From the NCBI GenBank assembly GCA_025353725.1, contig JANXOF010000037.1, positions 496,001 through 560,000 of the forward strand: 64,000 nucleotides of DNA, in the 5' to 3' direction. This document shows positions 34,663 to 43,172 of the stretch, one piece after another. Origin of the DNA: Polyangiaceae bacterium. Lineage in GTDB: Bacteria > Myxococcota_A > Polyangia > Polyangiales > Polyangiaceae. The stretch's first letter is position 1. Every line of letters starts with the position of its first letter. Made by a program: the position numbers and the translations under genes. The notes under the pieces were generated by a model that was not told where the DNA came from, did no database searches, and was given only the letters and a program-made list of their open reading frames with translations.

Positions 34663-36033
34663 TCAGTCGCTGCTTGATCTTCGTTTCCGTGGGCGCGGCA
34701 GTTCGTGCGCATCGAGCCAATTGATAAGCGTCCTTCGTGACACGCCTAGGCGCTTCGCGGCGTCGGCCTGGTTGCCTCCTGAGGCTGCGAGGGCTGTCAC
34801 GATTTCTTCGCGGCGAACTTCGTTTGGAGGGCCCGACCGCAGGCTCTTTACTTCCGGCCGAAAGTCGCTGGTTGTCGAGTCGAACACAGGTCGCATGGAG
34901 GTCGTCTCGAGGGGAAGCGCCTCCGCGGAGATCACGCCCGCTCCGAGTAGAAGAGCGCCCTCGATCACGTTTTTTAGCTCTCGTACGTTGCCCGACCACT
35001 CGTGCGCGAGGAGTCGATTCGACGTAGGTTCGTCGAATCGCGGGGGCTCGTCGCTCCCGTTGAGGGCGGCCGCGAACTTCCGGGCAAACATCTCGGCGAG
35101 AGGAAGAATGTCGGCGGAGCGCTCCCGAAGCGGCGGTATCCGGAGTGACACTCCATTGAGCCGATGGTAGACGTCTTCACGAAATCGTCCTTGGCTAACC
35201 GCTTGTCGTAAGTCTCGATTCGTTGCGGCTATGAACCGCACGTCAATCTTCCGCGGCCTCGAGGCTCCGACCGCTAGGATTTCACCGCCCTCGACCGCGC
35301 GCAACAGTTTTGCCTGCATGGTGAGGGGCAGCTCTCCAATCTCGTCGAGAAAAAGTGAACCCCCGCTCGCGGCTTGAAGGAGACCGGCTTTTGCCCTGTC
35401 GGCACCGGTAAACGCACCTCGCTCGTGACCGAAGAGCTCGCTCTCGAGAAGCGCCTCTGGAATCGCCGCACAATTGAGTACGACGAACGGCCCATTACGC
35501 CGAGCTGAAGCTTGATGGATACGCGTGGCCATCAACTCCTTTCCGACGCCCGTTTCTCCTGTAATCAAAATGCTTAAGTCACTTTTTGCGACGCGGTCTG
35601 CGGTCTCGTAAAGAGCGACCATCTTCGGGTCACGCGTAACGACACTGCTTGTCGAACGAACGGATTTCGTTGGCTGTACGAGGGTGAGCGTCTCTTCCGC
35701 CCATGCCTTTTGGGAAGGCTCATCAAGGTAGGCCTCGGGTGCAGTGCTCTCGGAGCGGACAAAGAAAGTAATTCCGCCCAGTTCGATAACCGTCCCGTTT
35801 TCAATCGGCACAAATACATGGGGCGAGACAGGCCTTCCGTTCAGTCGGGTGCCGTTTTGACTGCCTAAGTCTTGGATGCGGACCGACTGGTCGTCCACGA
35901 CGATCATCGCGTGCTCGCGAGAGATTCGCGGATTCGAGACGACAAGCTCGCAGGTGCTCTGCCGGCCGATACGATGTTCGCCCGTCCGGAGCGCGTGACG
36001 CCGAACCGTATCGTCGAAGAAGAGTAACACCAT
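34663..36033 (-). CDS. FHA-domain sigma54-dependent transcriptional activator (Fis family)
   Basis: A protein of 456 residues. Residues 1-100 form an FHA domain (HRIGRQSTCELVVSNPRISREHAMI, DLGSQNGTRLNGRPV) in place of a response-regulator receiver. The AAA+ domain follows with Walker A GETGVGKE, the sigma54-contact loop GAFTGA (complete), Walker B GGSLFLDEIGEL, FIAATNRDLR and PPLRERSADI. A Fis-type helix-turn-helix ends the chain (NQADAAKRLGVSRRTLINWL). FHA-NtrC proteins in myxobacteria are controlled by phosphothreonine signalling. Next to the lipoprotein/protease series, it may regulate it, though no clear -24/-12 promoter was seen. The ATG at 36033 opens the FHA fold; a TTG at 36090 is an alternative. 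Confidence 0.9.
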   Translation of the reverse strand: MVLLFFDDTVRRHALRTGEHRIGRQSTCELVVSNPRISREHAMIVVDDQSVRIQDLGSQNGTRLNGRPVSPHVFVPIENGTVIELGGITFFVRSESTAPEAYLDEPSQKAWAEETLTLVQPTKSVRSTSSVVTRDPKMVALYETADRVAKSDLSILITGETGVGKELMATRIHQASARRNGPFVVLNCAAIPEALLESELFGHERGAFTGADRAKAGLLQAASGGSLFLDEIGELPLTMQAKLLRAVEGGEILAVGASRPRKIDVRFIAATNRDLRQAVSQGRFREDVYHRLNGVSLRIPPLRERSADILPLAEMFARKFAAALNGSDEPPRFDEPTSNRLLAHEWSGNVRELKNVIEGALLLGAGVISAEALPLETTSMRPVFDSTTSDFRPEVKSLRSGPPNEVRREEIVTALAASGGNQADAAKRLGVSRRTLINWLDAHELPRPRKRRSSSD

Positions 36034-36536
36034 CGACCCAGCGGTCGCGGTGAATGGCGGGCAGGGAATTGTGGCGGAGTTTCGTTGCAAGTACAGGTTC
36101 CCTCCCGCGATGCGTCGCGAAGCGCGCTTGAATCGTCTTGGTTTGCTTGCATTTAGTCAATCGCGCTTTTTATGCTGTTAAGCTTTTACATGTCGTGAAG
36201 CCTCGCAAGTGTGGCTGACTAGAGGAATGTTCAGTTATGTGTGTCCGCGCGCCGCTGGTGCTTATGTCGGTAAAAAGGGCTAGACGAAACATCGAAAGAG
36301 TTGAAACGCTCAGAGCAGGAACGCACGCGAATCCGGCTTCGCCGCGGGTAACGACCTTCGTGAGAGCACGAGCGATGCCAGGCTTCGCCTTCCTCGAATT
36401 CGATGCGCGCAGGCTTTGAACGTCATGTCGTTGCGCTTCGTGTGCAACCTTCGTGTGCAAGGGTTGCGTTCAAGTGCAATGCGCATGAGGTGTAGCGTTT
36501 TCCCCCCCTTATGATAACCTCGTGCACCCGAAAAAA
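36034..36536. promoter_or_regulatory. Divergent intergenic region containing a 12-base tandem direct repeat
   Basis: This 503-base gap lies between the sigma54 activator (minus) and the TrhO-GST gene (plus). CTTCGTGTGCAA occurs twice, at 36436-36447 and 36449-36460, separated by one base, about 80 bases before the plus-strand gene. Part of the region near 36160-36190 is more A+T-rich and may hold the minus-strand promoter. Small open frames here have no family features. Confidence 0.4.
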
Positions 36537-38171
36537 ATGACAGAGTGCCTTTCAAAAAGCGCAAATAGCGCAAAAAGCGCCGACGAAGTCAAGGCCGTTG
36601 GGTTTGTCTTTGCCGTCGCCGCGCTCTATCACTTTGTGGAGTTCGCAGACCCGTCGGCGTTGCGTGGCCCACTTTTGGAGGTGTGCAGGGCGGCCGGCGT
36701 CCGAGGCACACTTCTGCTGGCAAGCGAGGGGATCAACGGCACAATTTCCGGCACGCCATCGGCTATCGATTCCGTCGTAGCTCATGTGCGCCGTCTGCCT
36801 AGCTGTGGACATCTTGATGTGAAGCTTTCGAGCGCCCGCAGCTTGCCCTTCACGCGGCTCAAGGTCCGAGTGAGGGCAGAAATCGTATCGATGGGCGTGC
36901 CAGGTATCCATGGCGCGCGTGACGCTGGCGTGCGTGTCGACGCGCACGAGTGGAACGCGCTCGTCGCCGACCCCAATACGCTCGTCATTGACACCCGTAA
37001 TCATTACGAAGTAGCGCTAGGTAGCTTTCCTGGCGCTGTCGACCCGCAGACCAAAACATTTCGGGACTTTCCTGACTGGTTTCGTACGTTCGCGGCCTCC
37101 CTTGACCGTGTACGGAGCCAGAAAATCGCGATGTTTTGTACGGGCGGCATTCGCTGCGAGAAGGCGACAGCGTTCGTTAAGTCACTCGGGTTTGATGACG
37201 TCGTTCACCTTCGTGGCGGTATCCTCAAGTACATCGAGGACGTGCCTCCTGACGACAACCAATTTGGCGGAGAATGCTTCCTCTTCGACAAGCGGGTAGC
37301 GGTGGGTCACGGACTGTTCGAGGGAGACTACGAAACGTGTGAACCGTGTGGCATCCCGCTAAGTCTGAACGAGCGTCAATCTCCGTATTACGCTCGGGGC
37401 CTCCACTGCCCGCGGTGTTTCGGCCATCAGACGGATGCCCAGCGAAACCGTTTTGCCGAACGGACTCGCCAGCGAGCCCTCGCGGGCGAACGCCCGAGCG
37501 CGGCCCGCGTAGCAGGAGGCTGTGAAGCCACGGACTCTTCGCCATCAGCACCCGCGAGACGACTCGCCTTGCCGAAGCTCTTCAGCTTTCGTCGGTGTCC
37601 CTATGCCATCCGTGCGCGCATCGCGCTTGCGCTAAGCGGTATTGCGTACGAAGTCTGCGAAGTATCGTTGCGCGCCAAGCCCAAGGCCCTTTTTGACGTT
37701 TCTCCAAAGGGAACTGTACCGGTTCTCGTTCTCGCAGACGGCACGGTGCTCGAAGAAAGCCTTGCGATCATGCAGTGGTCACTGGCAGAGGGAGGATGTG
37801 AGAGCCGCGCATCCCTCTCCTCTGAGGCAATCGCGTTAGTGGCCGAGAACGACGGGCCGTTTAAGTGGAACCTCGATCGCTATAAGTATGCCCATAGGTT
37901 CCAGGGGTCGAACGCGGAAGTTCACCGTGCAGCTTGCTTGGGTTTCCTCGAGCGGTTGGAGCTGCAGCTTCGCCGTCATGCTCACCTCGTCGGCCCTTTG
38001 CCATCGCTCGCAGACTTCGCGATCTATCCATTTGTTAGGCAGTTCGCGGCGCACGACACGGCTTGGTTCCGCTCAGTTCCCCTGCCGGACGTGCACCGTT
38101 GGATAGACGTTCACCAGCGGTCCGTTCTGTTTCAAGAAGTGATGCGCCCGAAGGAAAGCGCACCACGTTGA
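36537..38171 (+). CDS. tRNA uridine-34 hydroxylase (TrhO/YceA) fused to a glutathione-S-transferase-like domain
   Basis: A protein of about 544 residues. The first 320 are a complete TrhO: the UPF0176 start (LYHFVEFAD, LLLASEGINGTISG), KVRVRAEIVSMG, and a rhodanese domain with the active loop MFCTGGIRCEKA (Cys201), then a Cys cluster (CEPCGIPL, HCPRCFG). TrhO makes 5-hydroxyuridine at tRNA position 34. A 20-residue linker leads to a thioredoxin-fold GST domain (KLFSFRRCPYAIRARIALALSG, PKGTVPVLVLADGTVLEESLAIMQW) and a helical GST C-domain (LVGPLPSLADFAIYPFVRQF). The two parts are in one frame with no stop. A GTG at 36522 is an alternative start; neither has a ribosome site. Confidence 0.88.
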   Translation: MTECLSKSANSAKSADEVKAVGFVFAVAALYHFVEFADPSALRGPLLEVCRAAGVRGTLLLASEGINGTISGTPSAIDSVVAHVRRLPSCGHLDVKLSSARSLPFTRLKVRVRAEIVSMGVPGIHGARDAGVRVDAHEWNALVADPNTLVIDTRNHYEVALGSFPGAVDPQTKTFRDFPDWFRTFAASLDRVRSQKIAMFCTGGIRCEKATAFVKSLGFDDVVHLRGGILKYIEDVPPDDNQFGGECFLFDKRVAVGHGLFEGDYETCEPCGIPLSLNERQSPYYARGLHCPRCFGHQTDAQRNRFAERTRQRALAGERPSAARVAGGCEATDSSPSAPARRLALPKLFSFRRCPYAIRARIALALSGIAYEVCEVSLRAKPKALFDVSPKGTVPVLVLADGTVLEESLAIMQWSLAEGGCESRASLSSEAIALVAENDGPFKWNLDRYKYAHRFQGSNAEVHRAACLGFLERLELQLRRHAHLVGPLPSLADFAIYPFVRQFAAHDTAWFRSVPLPDVHRWIDVHQRSVLFQEVMRPKESAPR

Positions 38172-38213
38172 CTCTGCTCGATGCTCCGCGAGTCGCCGTG
38201 GTGCGCGCGCGAT

Positions 38214-38711
38214 TCATGCTTTCTTTGCTTCGGGGGTCGCCGTCCCTATCGTGATTTTCTTTGGCACGGACTCAGCCTTCTTGGGCACGAGCACGGTGAG
38301 AACCCCGTCGCGGAGGTCGGCATGAATTTGAGACGCTTCGATGCCGTCAGGCATCGTGAACGCTCGGGTAAAACTACCGTAGCTTCGCTCGTAAGTATAA
38401 AAGCTATCGCCCCTGTCTTCTTTCTCGGCTTCGCGATGTCCGCTGAGTTGAATCCGGTTATCGGTGACCGAGACCTCAATGTCTGACAGCTTCACGCCCG
38501 GTAAGTCTGCGCGAAAAAGATAGCCGTCTTTCGTCTCCTTCACCTCGAAATCGGGGTCAAACGCGGCGCGGCTTTCGCCGACGAGTGGCATCATCTCGCG
38601 GAATGGGTCAAAGCCCATGACGCGTGAAAGCCATTGCGATGGGTCGAGCGCGCGCGACTGCGTGAGCTGCGACGTCAACGGACCGTTCCTCTTCACTTGA
38701 ATGTCTGCCAT
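38214..38711 (-). CDS. Small heat shock protein (Hsp20/alpha-crystallin)
   Basis: A protein of 165 residues with a GGAGG ribosome site before the ATG. The N-terminal arm has SRVMGFDPFREM, and the alpha-crystallin domain runs from FDPDFEVKETKDGYLFRADLPGV to ADLRDGVLTVLVPK with the family GVLTV motif; a short tail (KKITIGTA) supplies the oligomer contact. These ATP-independent chaperones hold unfolded proteins in the cytoplasm. The gene is monocistronic and convergent with the TrhO-GST gene, 42 bases apart. No CIRCE or ROSE-like element was recognised upstream. Confidence 0.95.
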   Translation of the reverse strand: MADIQVKRNGPLTSQLTQSRALDPSQWLSRVMGFDPFREMMPLVGESRAAFDPDFEVKETKDGYLFRADLPGVKLSDIEVSVTDNRIQLSGHREAEKEDRGDSFYTYERSYGSFTRAFTMPDGIEASQIHADLRDGVLTVLVPKKAESVPKKITIGTATPEAKKA

Positions 38712-39060
38712 GGCGTTGTCCTCCCTCGTGGCACCGATGGGTGCTCGGCGCCCGCAGGTGCACGCGTTGAGCCAGGGGCTCGTCGAACGTCAACGCCGCG
38801 CCAAGAGTCGACGAAGCGTTGATGGTTCGCCGCGGGTCGACGTTCGTGGCCTCAAGGATGCGTTTCCACGTCGGTCTAAGGCCGTCGTCTGCGGCGCTAC
38901 GCCGTGGTGGCCAGATGCAAATGCGCCCTGCTGTGTCGAACGCGTGGGTCACGAGCACCGCACGAGCGATGACGCCTACGGGTACGTGCCCGTGTGAAAC
39001 TCGCACTTCCCTCCATGTTCAAGTCGCATCTCGGTGCGACTTGAGCGATAGTGACGCGGC
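38712..39060. other. Intergenic region between hsp20 and tRNA-Leu, with hairpin
   Basis: This 349-base gap holds no convincing gene. A 10-bp perfect hairpin (TCAAGTCGCA / TGCGACTTGA, loop TCTCGG) lies at 39019-39044, ending 16 bases before the tRNA-Leu gene. No T run follows it. It could be an attenuator, a processing signal or a terminator for an unrecognised upstream transcript. Confidence 0.4.
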
Positions 39061-39145
39061 GCGGGCGTGGCGGAACTGGCAGACGCACCAGATTTAGGTT
39101 CTGGCATCGCAAGGTGTGGGGGTTCAAGTCCCTCCGCCCGCACCA
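39061..39145 (+). tRNA. tRNA-Leu (anticodon UAG)
   Basis: An 85-base cloverleaf with an encoded CCA end. The acceptor stem GCGGGCG pairs with CGCCCGC, the discriminator is A, and the T-arm GGGTTCAAGTCCC type sequence is intact. The anticodon stem-loop reads CCAGA-TTTAGGT-TCTGG with anticodon TAG, which reads CUA and related Leu codons. The long variable arm (GCATCGCAAGGTGTG region) marks it as class II, as expected for Leu. Confidence 0.96.
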
Positions 39146-39278
39146 ACGGATAAGAGTTCGACCTGGTCCTTGATCGAGGGGCTTTGGCTCGTGTCCTCAT
39201 GAGCGGCTCTCGGTGAGAATTGAGCGCGACACGAGTGCCGCGGTTGACGTGATCCGGGTTTCACGAGACGTTTGCCGT

Positions 39279-40550
39279 ATGCTCACCCCTCGATTCCCAC
39301 GCGCTCTGCCGCTCGCGCTGCTTAGCTTCGCGATGTCACCCCTCGTGGCATGCGGGGGCGACGAACCCGCGCCCGTTTCCCCTCAAGCTACCGCGATGGC
39401 GCCTCTACCGCGGCCGTCGGTCCAGCCAACGACGCAGCCACCCGCGCCTACGAAATCGCTTATGGAAATGCAGAAATCCGGTGTCGAAACGGCGCTCGTT
39501 GGCCTGAACGGGCACGACCCGACGACCTTCGCGAGTGTCTACGCCGAGGACGCGGTGATTACGATGGCTGGTCTCAACGAGGTGAAGGGCCGTGACGCTA
39601 TCACCCGCAACATGGGCGAATGGTTTGAGGTCTTTGCCAAGGCGAAGCTCGGTTTCTCACGCGTTTGGGTGAAGGGCGACACGATGGTCCTCGAATGGGT
39701 CATCAACGGAACGCATCATGGTGAGCTGTTTGGCGTGAAGGGTACAGAGCAGTCTATCGGTCACTCGGGACTCAGCGTTGTGCAGTTTGCACCCGATGGG
39801 AAAGTCGTTCACGAAAACCGATATGGTGAGCTCGGTACTGTGATGGCTCAACTTGGAGCCATGGGCGGGAAGGCGAAAGCGCGTCCCGTTCCTGAAATTC
39901 CGTCGGCTCCCGAGACGTTCGCGACGAGGGGCGATGAGGGCAAGAACGTGGACGTGGCTACGGCGGCCCTGCTCGCGCTTCAAAATAAGAAAGAGGCTGA
40001 ATTCGCCGCTGTGCTTACGGATGATGTCGAGCAAGATGGGCTCTTCCATATCGAAACCTCGAAAGGAAGGGAGGGGGCTACACGCTTCTTTAGGAGTTTC
40101 ACCTCGGCTTTCCCCGACGCAACGTTCGAGATTACAAATTCGCTCGCGATTGGCGAATACGCGATCATCGAGAGCACGCTTCGAGGAACTCAAAAGGGCG
40201 CACTCGGCGCGATACGCCCGACCAACAAGAAGATTGAGGTACACCTGGTCGATGTATTCAAACTCCGAGAAGGTAGGATCGCGCGCGCCTGGACGTACCA
40301 AAATAGTCTCGAGATGCAGCAGCAGCTTGGACTTTTCAATGTACCTGCAGTTGGCAACATCCCGCGTTCGCAGGCCGCTCCAGCCGGCGTCATGTCGGCA
40401 AAGCCGACCACGACCTCTGCAGTTGTTGGTACACCTGCCAAAGCGGTCAACGGTGGTGGGGCGAACACCGGCGGCGGCGGCGGGAAGGGGACCGGCGGTG
40501 GCGGTGGCGGTGGCGGTGGCGGTGGCGGTGGCGGTGGCGGGAAAAAATGA
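39279..40550 (+). CDS. Lipoprotein with two NTF2/SnoaL-like domains and a polyglycine tail
   Basis: A protein of 423 residues from the ATG at 39279, which opens a lipoprotein signal (PLVACGG). Two tandem NTF2-like/SnoaL-type domains can be seen: residues about 60-190 (ALVGLNGHDPTTFASVYAEDAVITMAG, GLSVVQFAPDGKVVHENRYGE) and 225-350 (LLALQNKKEAEFAAVLTDDVEQDGLF, FRSFTSAFPDATFEITNS, VHLVDVFKLREGRIARAWTY). These cone-shaped domains bind small molecules or catalyse isomerisation; no catalytic residue can be assigned. The tail ends in a long Gly run encoded by a hexanucleotide repeat. Confidence 0.78.
   Translation: MLTPRFPRALPLALLSFAMSPLVACGGDEPAPVSPQATAMAPLPRPSVQPTTQPPAPTKSLMEMQKSGVETALVGLNGHDPTTFASVYAEDAVITMAGLNEVKGRDAITRNMGEWFEVFAKAKLGFSRVWVKGDTMVLEWVINGTHHGELFGVKGTEQSIGHSGLSVVQFAPDGKVVHENRYGELGTVMAQLGAMGGKAKARPVPEIPSAPETFATRGDEGKNVDVATAALLALQNKKEAEFAAVLTDDVEQDGLFHIETSKGREGATRFFRSFTSAFPDATFEITNSLAIGEYAIIESTLRGTQKGALGAIRPTNKKIEVHLVDVFKLREGRIARAWTYQNSLEMQQQLGLFNVPAVGNIPRSQAAPAGVMSAKPTTTSAVVGTPAKAVNGGGANTGGGGGKGTGGGGGGGGGGGGGGGGKK
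40494..40541 (+). repeat. GGCGGT hexanucleotide tandem repeat
   Basis: Seven complete GGCGGT copies (40494-40535) followed by GGCGGG encode the C-terminal glycine run of the NTF2-like lipoprotein. Copies come in units of two codons, so changes in copy number keep the frame and only alter the length of the tail. Confidence 0.9.
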
Positions 40551-40615
40551 CCGCTTTGCGCGATCGGATAGGCTCGTAGTAGAGAGAGATGGGGCCCTGC
40601 CCCGGAGGCACGGCC

Positions 40616-41833
40616 ATGCAAAAACTCAGAAGTTTCGCTCGCGTTTTCACACCTGCGCAGGCGCTTGTTCTCGCGTTCGTGGCGGGAACGGCCGCGTGTG
40701 GTGAGGATGAAAACGTGGTGCGAACTCGTCCTGACGCAGGTGCCGCGGCCACGCTAGAGGCGGGTGGCGGAACGGGACCAGGTACGCTCGGTTGCGGCGT
40801 GAGCGTCCCGCCTGTCTACGAAAGTCCTAACTTCGCAGCCAACGCGAAAGACGAACTCGATCTCAAGCGCCACGTGATCGAGCTCGATTTGAAGATGAGG
40901 ACGGCGGAGGCGGACGCTGCCGGCGAGGTATCGGCCGCCGAACTTCAGGCTCTTTTCAAGGCGGGTGCCCCGAACCTTCGGAGCATTGCCACGGCAGCTA
41001 CGCAGGCGAAAGTGGATGAATACATCACGCAGTTCGGTGAACTGGCGGTCGTCGGCGGGAAGACCTGGACACCCGGGTCCGCCGAGGTAGAGGGCGGAGC
41101 ACCGTCGGGCGGTCGCTATAACAACGCGGACATCGTGAGTGCGGTGGGCTTGTCGTTGCGAGAGGTCATCGCGAAGACGCTTCTTGGTGGCTCGCTGTAC
41201 AATCACGCACTCGCTCTTTCGACAGGTGCAGTCACCGAGGCCACCGTCGACCGCTTGCTCGCCGTGTATGGCGCGACCACCAAGCTCGCGAATCGAAGTG
41301 AGGCAGACACCTCCCCAAACGCCGGCGACAAGGACGACCTCCTTGCCGCTTACGCTGCCCGTCGCGATACAAAAACCGGCACGCCGCTTGGTCCGTATCG
41401 CAAGATAAAGGGAGCGCTGCTTGTCGCGAAAGCGGCGGCTGCGGGCGGTGAGAAGTGTCGCGCCGACCTCGATGCCGCGCTTGGCGTTTACTTTCGCGAG
41501 TGGGAGAGAGCATCGTATCTCACTGCCCTCTTTTCTCTGAACGCCGCCGCGACGAGTGCGAGTGCAAACCCCGTGAAAGGCGCCGATGCGCTACGCGCGT
41601 TTGGTGAAGCATTGGGCTTTCTGCAAAGCTTCAAGGGTATTCCTCAAGATCGCAGACTCATCACAGACGCACAAATAGACAAGCTCCTTCAAGTGGTAGG
41701 CTTCGCGACTCCCTATCAGCTTTTGACGCGCACGTCAGCGCGCATGGTCGCATTCAACAGTGGCTACCAAGAAATCGGCGCGGTCTACGGCCTTACGCAG
41801 ACCGAAATCGAAGACGCGAAGAAAGCCTATTAG
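40616..41833 (+). CDS. Hypothetical helical lipoprotein, DUF4856-like
   Basis: A protein of 405 residues with a GGAGG ribosome site and a lipoprotein signal (VAGTAACGED). After a short linker the chain is mostly helical: NAKDELDLKRHVIELDLKMRTAEADAAG, GRYNNADIVSAVGLSLREVIAKTLLG, SLYNHAL and KGADALRAFGEALGFLQSFKGIPQDRRLI. The pattern resembles the DUF4856/imelysin-like group of bacterial surface lipoproteins, but the assignment is tentative. It follows the NTF2-like lipoprotein by 65 bases and may be cotranscribed with the NUDIX gene just after it. Confidence 0.6.
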   Translation: MQKLRSFARVFTPAQALVLAFVAGTAACGEDENVVRTRPDAGAAATLEAGGGTGPGTLGCGVSVPPVYESPNFAANAKDELDLKRHVIELDLKMRTAEADAAGEVSAAELQALFKAGAPNLRSIATAATQAKVDEYITQFGELAVVGGKTWTPGSAEVEGGAPSGGRYNNADIVSAVGLSLREVIAKTLLGGSLYNHALALSTGAVTEATVDRLLAVYGATTKLANRSEADTSPNAGDKDDLLAAYAARRDTKTGTPLGPYRKIKGALLVAKAAAAGGEKCRADLDAALGVYFREWERASYLTALFSLNAAATSASANPVKGADALRAFGEALGFLQSFKGIPQDRRLITDAQIDKLLQVVGFATPYQLLTRTSARMVAFNSGYQEIGAVYGLTQTEIEDAKKAY

Positions 41834-41843
41834 AGTCGCCCGC

Positions 41844-42431
41844 GTGTACGCGCTCGAGGCTGTTGCGGCGAAGCTCACGCGATTCTTCGTTTGCGATAAG
41901 TTCGTGGCTCACGGCGAGGCTTTCTCACACGCAGCCGTGGCTGCGATTTTGCGTGACGGCCGCTTTGGGGCCGAGCTCTTTTTCATCGTGCGAGCGCAGG
42001 CGCAAGGCGATCCGTGGTCGGGCCACGTCGCGTTTCCTGGCGGGAGAAGAGAGTTAGGCGACGCTTCCCTGCTAACGACCGCTGTGCGCGAAACGCGCGA
42101 GGAGGTAGGCGTCGACCTCGCGCGCGCCGAACTTCTCGCGCGCTTGCCTGGCGTCACCCCGTTGACGGGGACGAGGCGCCGAAACCTGGTGGTCACGCCG
42201 TACGTGTTTGCTTTACGTGAAAACGTTGAAGTTATCACGAACTATGAAGTCGCGGAGACGCTTTGGGTTCCCGTCGAAACGCTTCTGGGCGGCGCGGGCA
42301 AGGGAACTTACGCGTTCGAACGGGGAGGTCAAACTCACCGCGTCCCTTGCCTACGCCTCGACCCCGGCCAGCACGTGCTTTGGGGCATGACACATGGGAT
42401 GGTCGAAACCCTCCTTCACGCGCTCCGCTGA
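41844..42431 (+). CDS. NUDIX hydrolase, CoA-pyrophosphatase-like
   Basis: A cytoplasmic protein of about 195 residues. The NUDIX region reads HVAFPGGRRELGDASLLTTAVRETREEVGV, with the metal-binding REXXEE core, followed by LPGVTPLTG and NLVVTPYVFAL as in NudL-type enzymes, which cleave coenzyme A to 4'-phosphopantetheine and 3',5'-ADP. A GTG at 41844 is chosen, 10 bases after the previous stop; a GTG at 41760 would add a basic segment overlapping the preceding gene by 74 bases. Confidence 0.85.
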   Translation: MYALEAVAAKLTRFFVCDKFVAHGEAFSHAAVAAILRDGRFGAELFFIVRAQAQGDPWSGHVAFPGGRRELGDASLLTTAVRETREEVGVDLARAELLARLPGVTPLTGTRRRNLVVTPYVFALRENVEVITNYEVAETLWVPVETLLGGAGKGTYAFERGGQTHRVPCLRLDPGQHVLWGMTHGMVETLLHALR

Positions 42432-42482
42432 ATCTCGTGACACGAGCTAAAAATGAGTGCCTCTCGCGCGCAAAGTGCAAGC

Positions 42483-43172
42483 TCAATTCTGCGGAATCTC
42501 CTGGCCTGCAACGTCGGGCAGCGCCCTAACCTTCGCGGAGCTTGCGACGCTCGCGGATGTCTTGTCGGAGTCCACCGCGCCGCCTGTGCCCCACTGAGCC
42601 TTGATGCAGGCAGGTTTGCCGTTGAGACCTCTAAGCGTGTTTAGTGAACTCCCGTCTTGCGCACTCAGGTCGTGACCGAGACCGTCGTGGACATAAAGAA
42701 TGATTGATTCGTCTTGCGAGTCGCTTTGAACGCGCACGACGCCGCATTTCTCGTACTCGGTATCGGGGCCGGGATGGGTTACGGCACGAACGTACATCGT
42801 GTCGTCACCGAGGGCTCCCGTGACGCACGCCACGGACCCTGAGGCGAGTGAGGCAGCTCCCGTCACAAGCGGACTCATGAAAAGCTTCAGCGATTTTCGC
42901 TGTCCGTCTGAGGCGTTACTGCTTTGCCCATCTTCGGGATCGCGCAGGCCGTCGACGGAGAGTGAGCGCTCCGTCGCGCGGGTTACGTTCGCACTAAGCT
43001 GCCCTCCGGACTTCGAGACCGTGCCGCAGATCGTGGTGTCCGGATATGCCGGGTAACGCTCGCGGCTCGCCTGACTCGTGCCGTCAGCGGACTCGCTGCT
43101 CGGAGCGGCGCAACCGAATGCGGACGCTAGGCCAACGGCGATGAGACACGCGGAGACGGAGAGGGTTTTCAT
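42483..43172 (-). CDS. Hypothetical lipoprotein
   Basis: A protein of 229 residues starting MKTLSVSACLIAVGLASAFGC, a lipoprotein signal. The mature part has three short Cys-containing beta segments (TTICGTVSKSGG, SVACVTGALG, KCGVVRVQSD) and no recognised family. The frame continues upstream to 43595, but that part lacks features and overlaps the divergent CorC gene. It converges with the NUDIX gene. Confidence 0.7.
   Translation of the reverse strand: MKTLSVSACLIAVGLASAFGCAAPSSESADGTSQASRERYPAYPDTTICGTVSKSGGQLSANVTRATERSLSVDGLRDPEDGQSSNASDGQRKSLKLFMSPLVTGAASLASGSVACVTGALGDDTMYVRAVTHPGPDTEYEKCGVVRVQSDSQDESIILYVHDGLGHDLSAQDGSSLNTLRGLNGKPACIKAQWGTGGAVDSDKTSASVASSAKVRALPDVAGQEIPQN

Noticed and set aside
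29536-36033. Diversity-generating retroelement built on the FGE-fold lipoproteins
   Set aside because: DGR variable proteins can be FGE/C-type-lectin-fold lipoproteins, but no reverse transcriptase gene or template/variable repeat pair was seen in the window.
34610-36180. Sigma54 -24/-12 promoter controlled by the adjacent activator
   Set aside because: I looked for GGCAC-N5-TTGC on the minus strand upstream of the lipoprotein genes and of the activator and found no convincing match by eye.
36237-36419. 60-codon open frame upstream of TrhO-GST
   Set aside because: Basic composition, no ribosome site and no family features; kept as intergenic.
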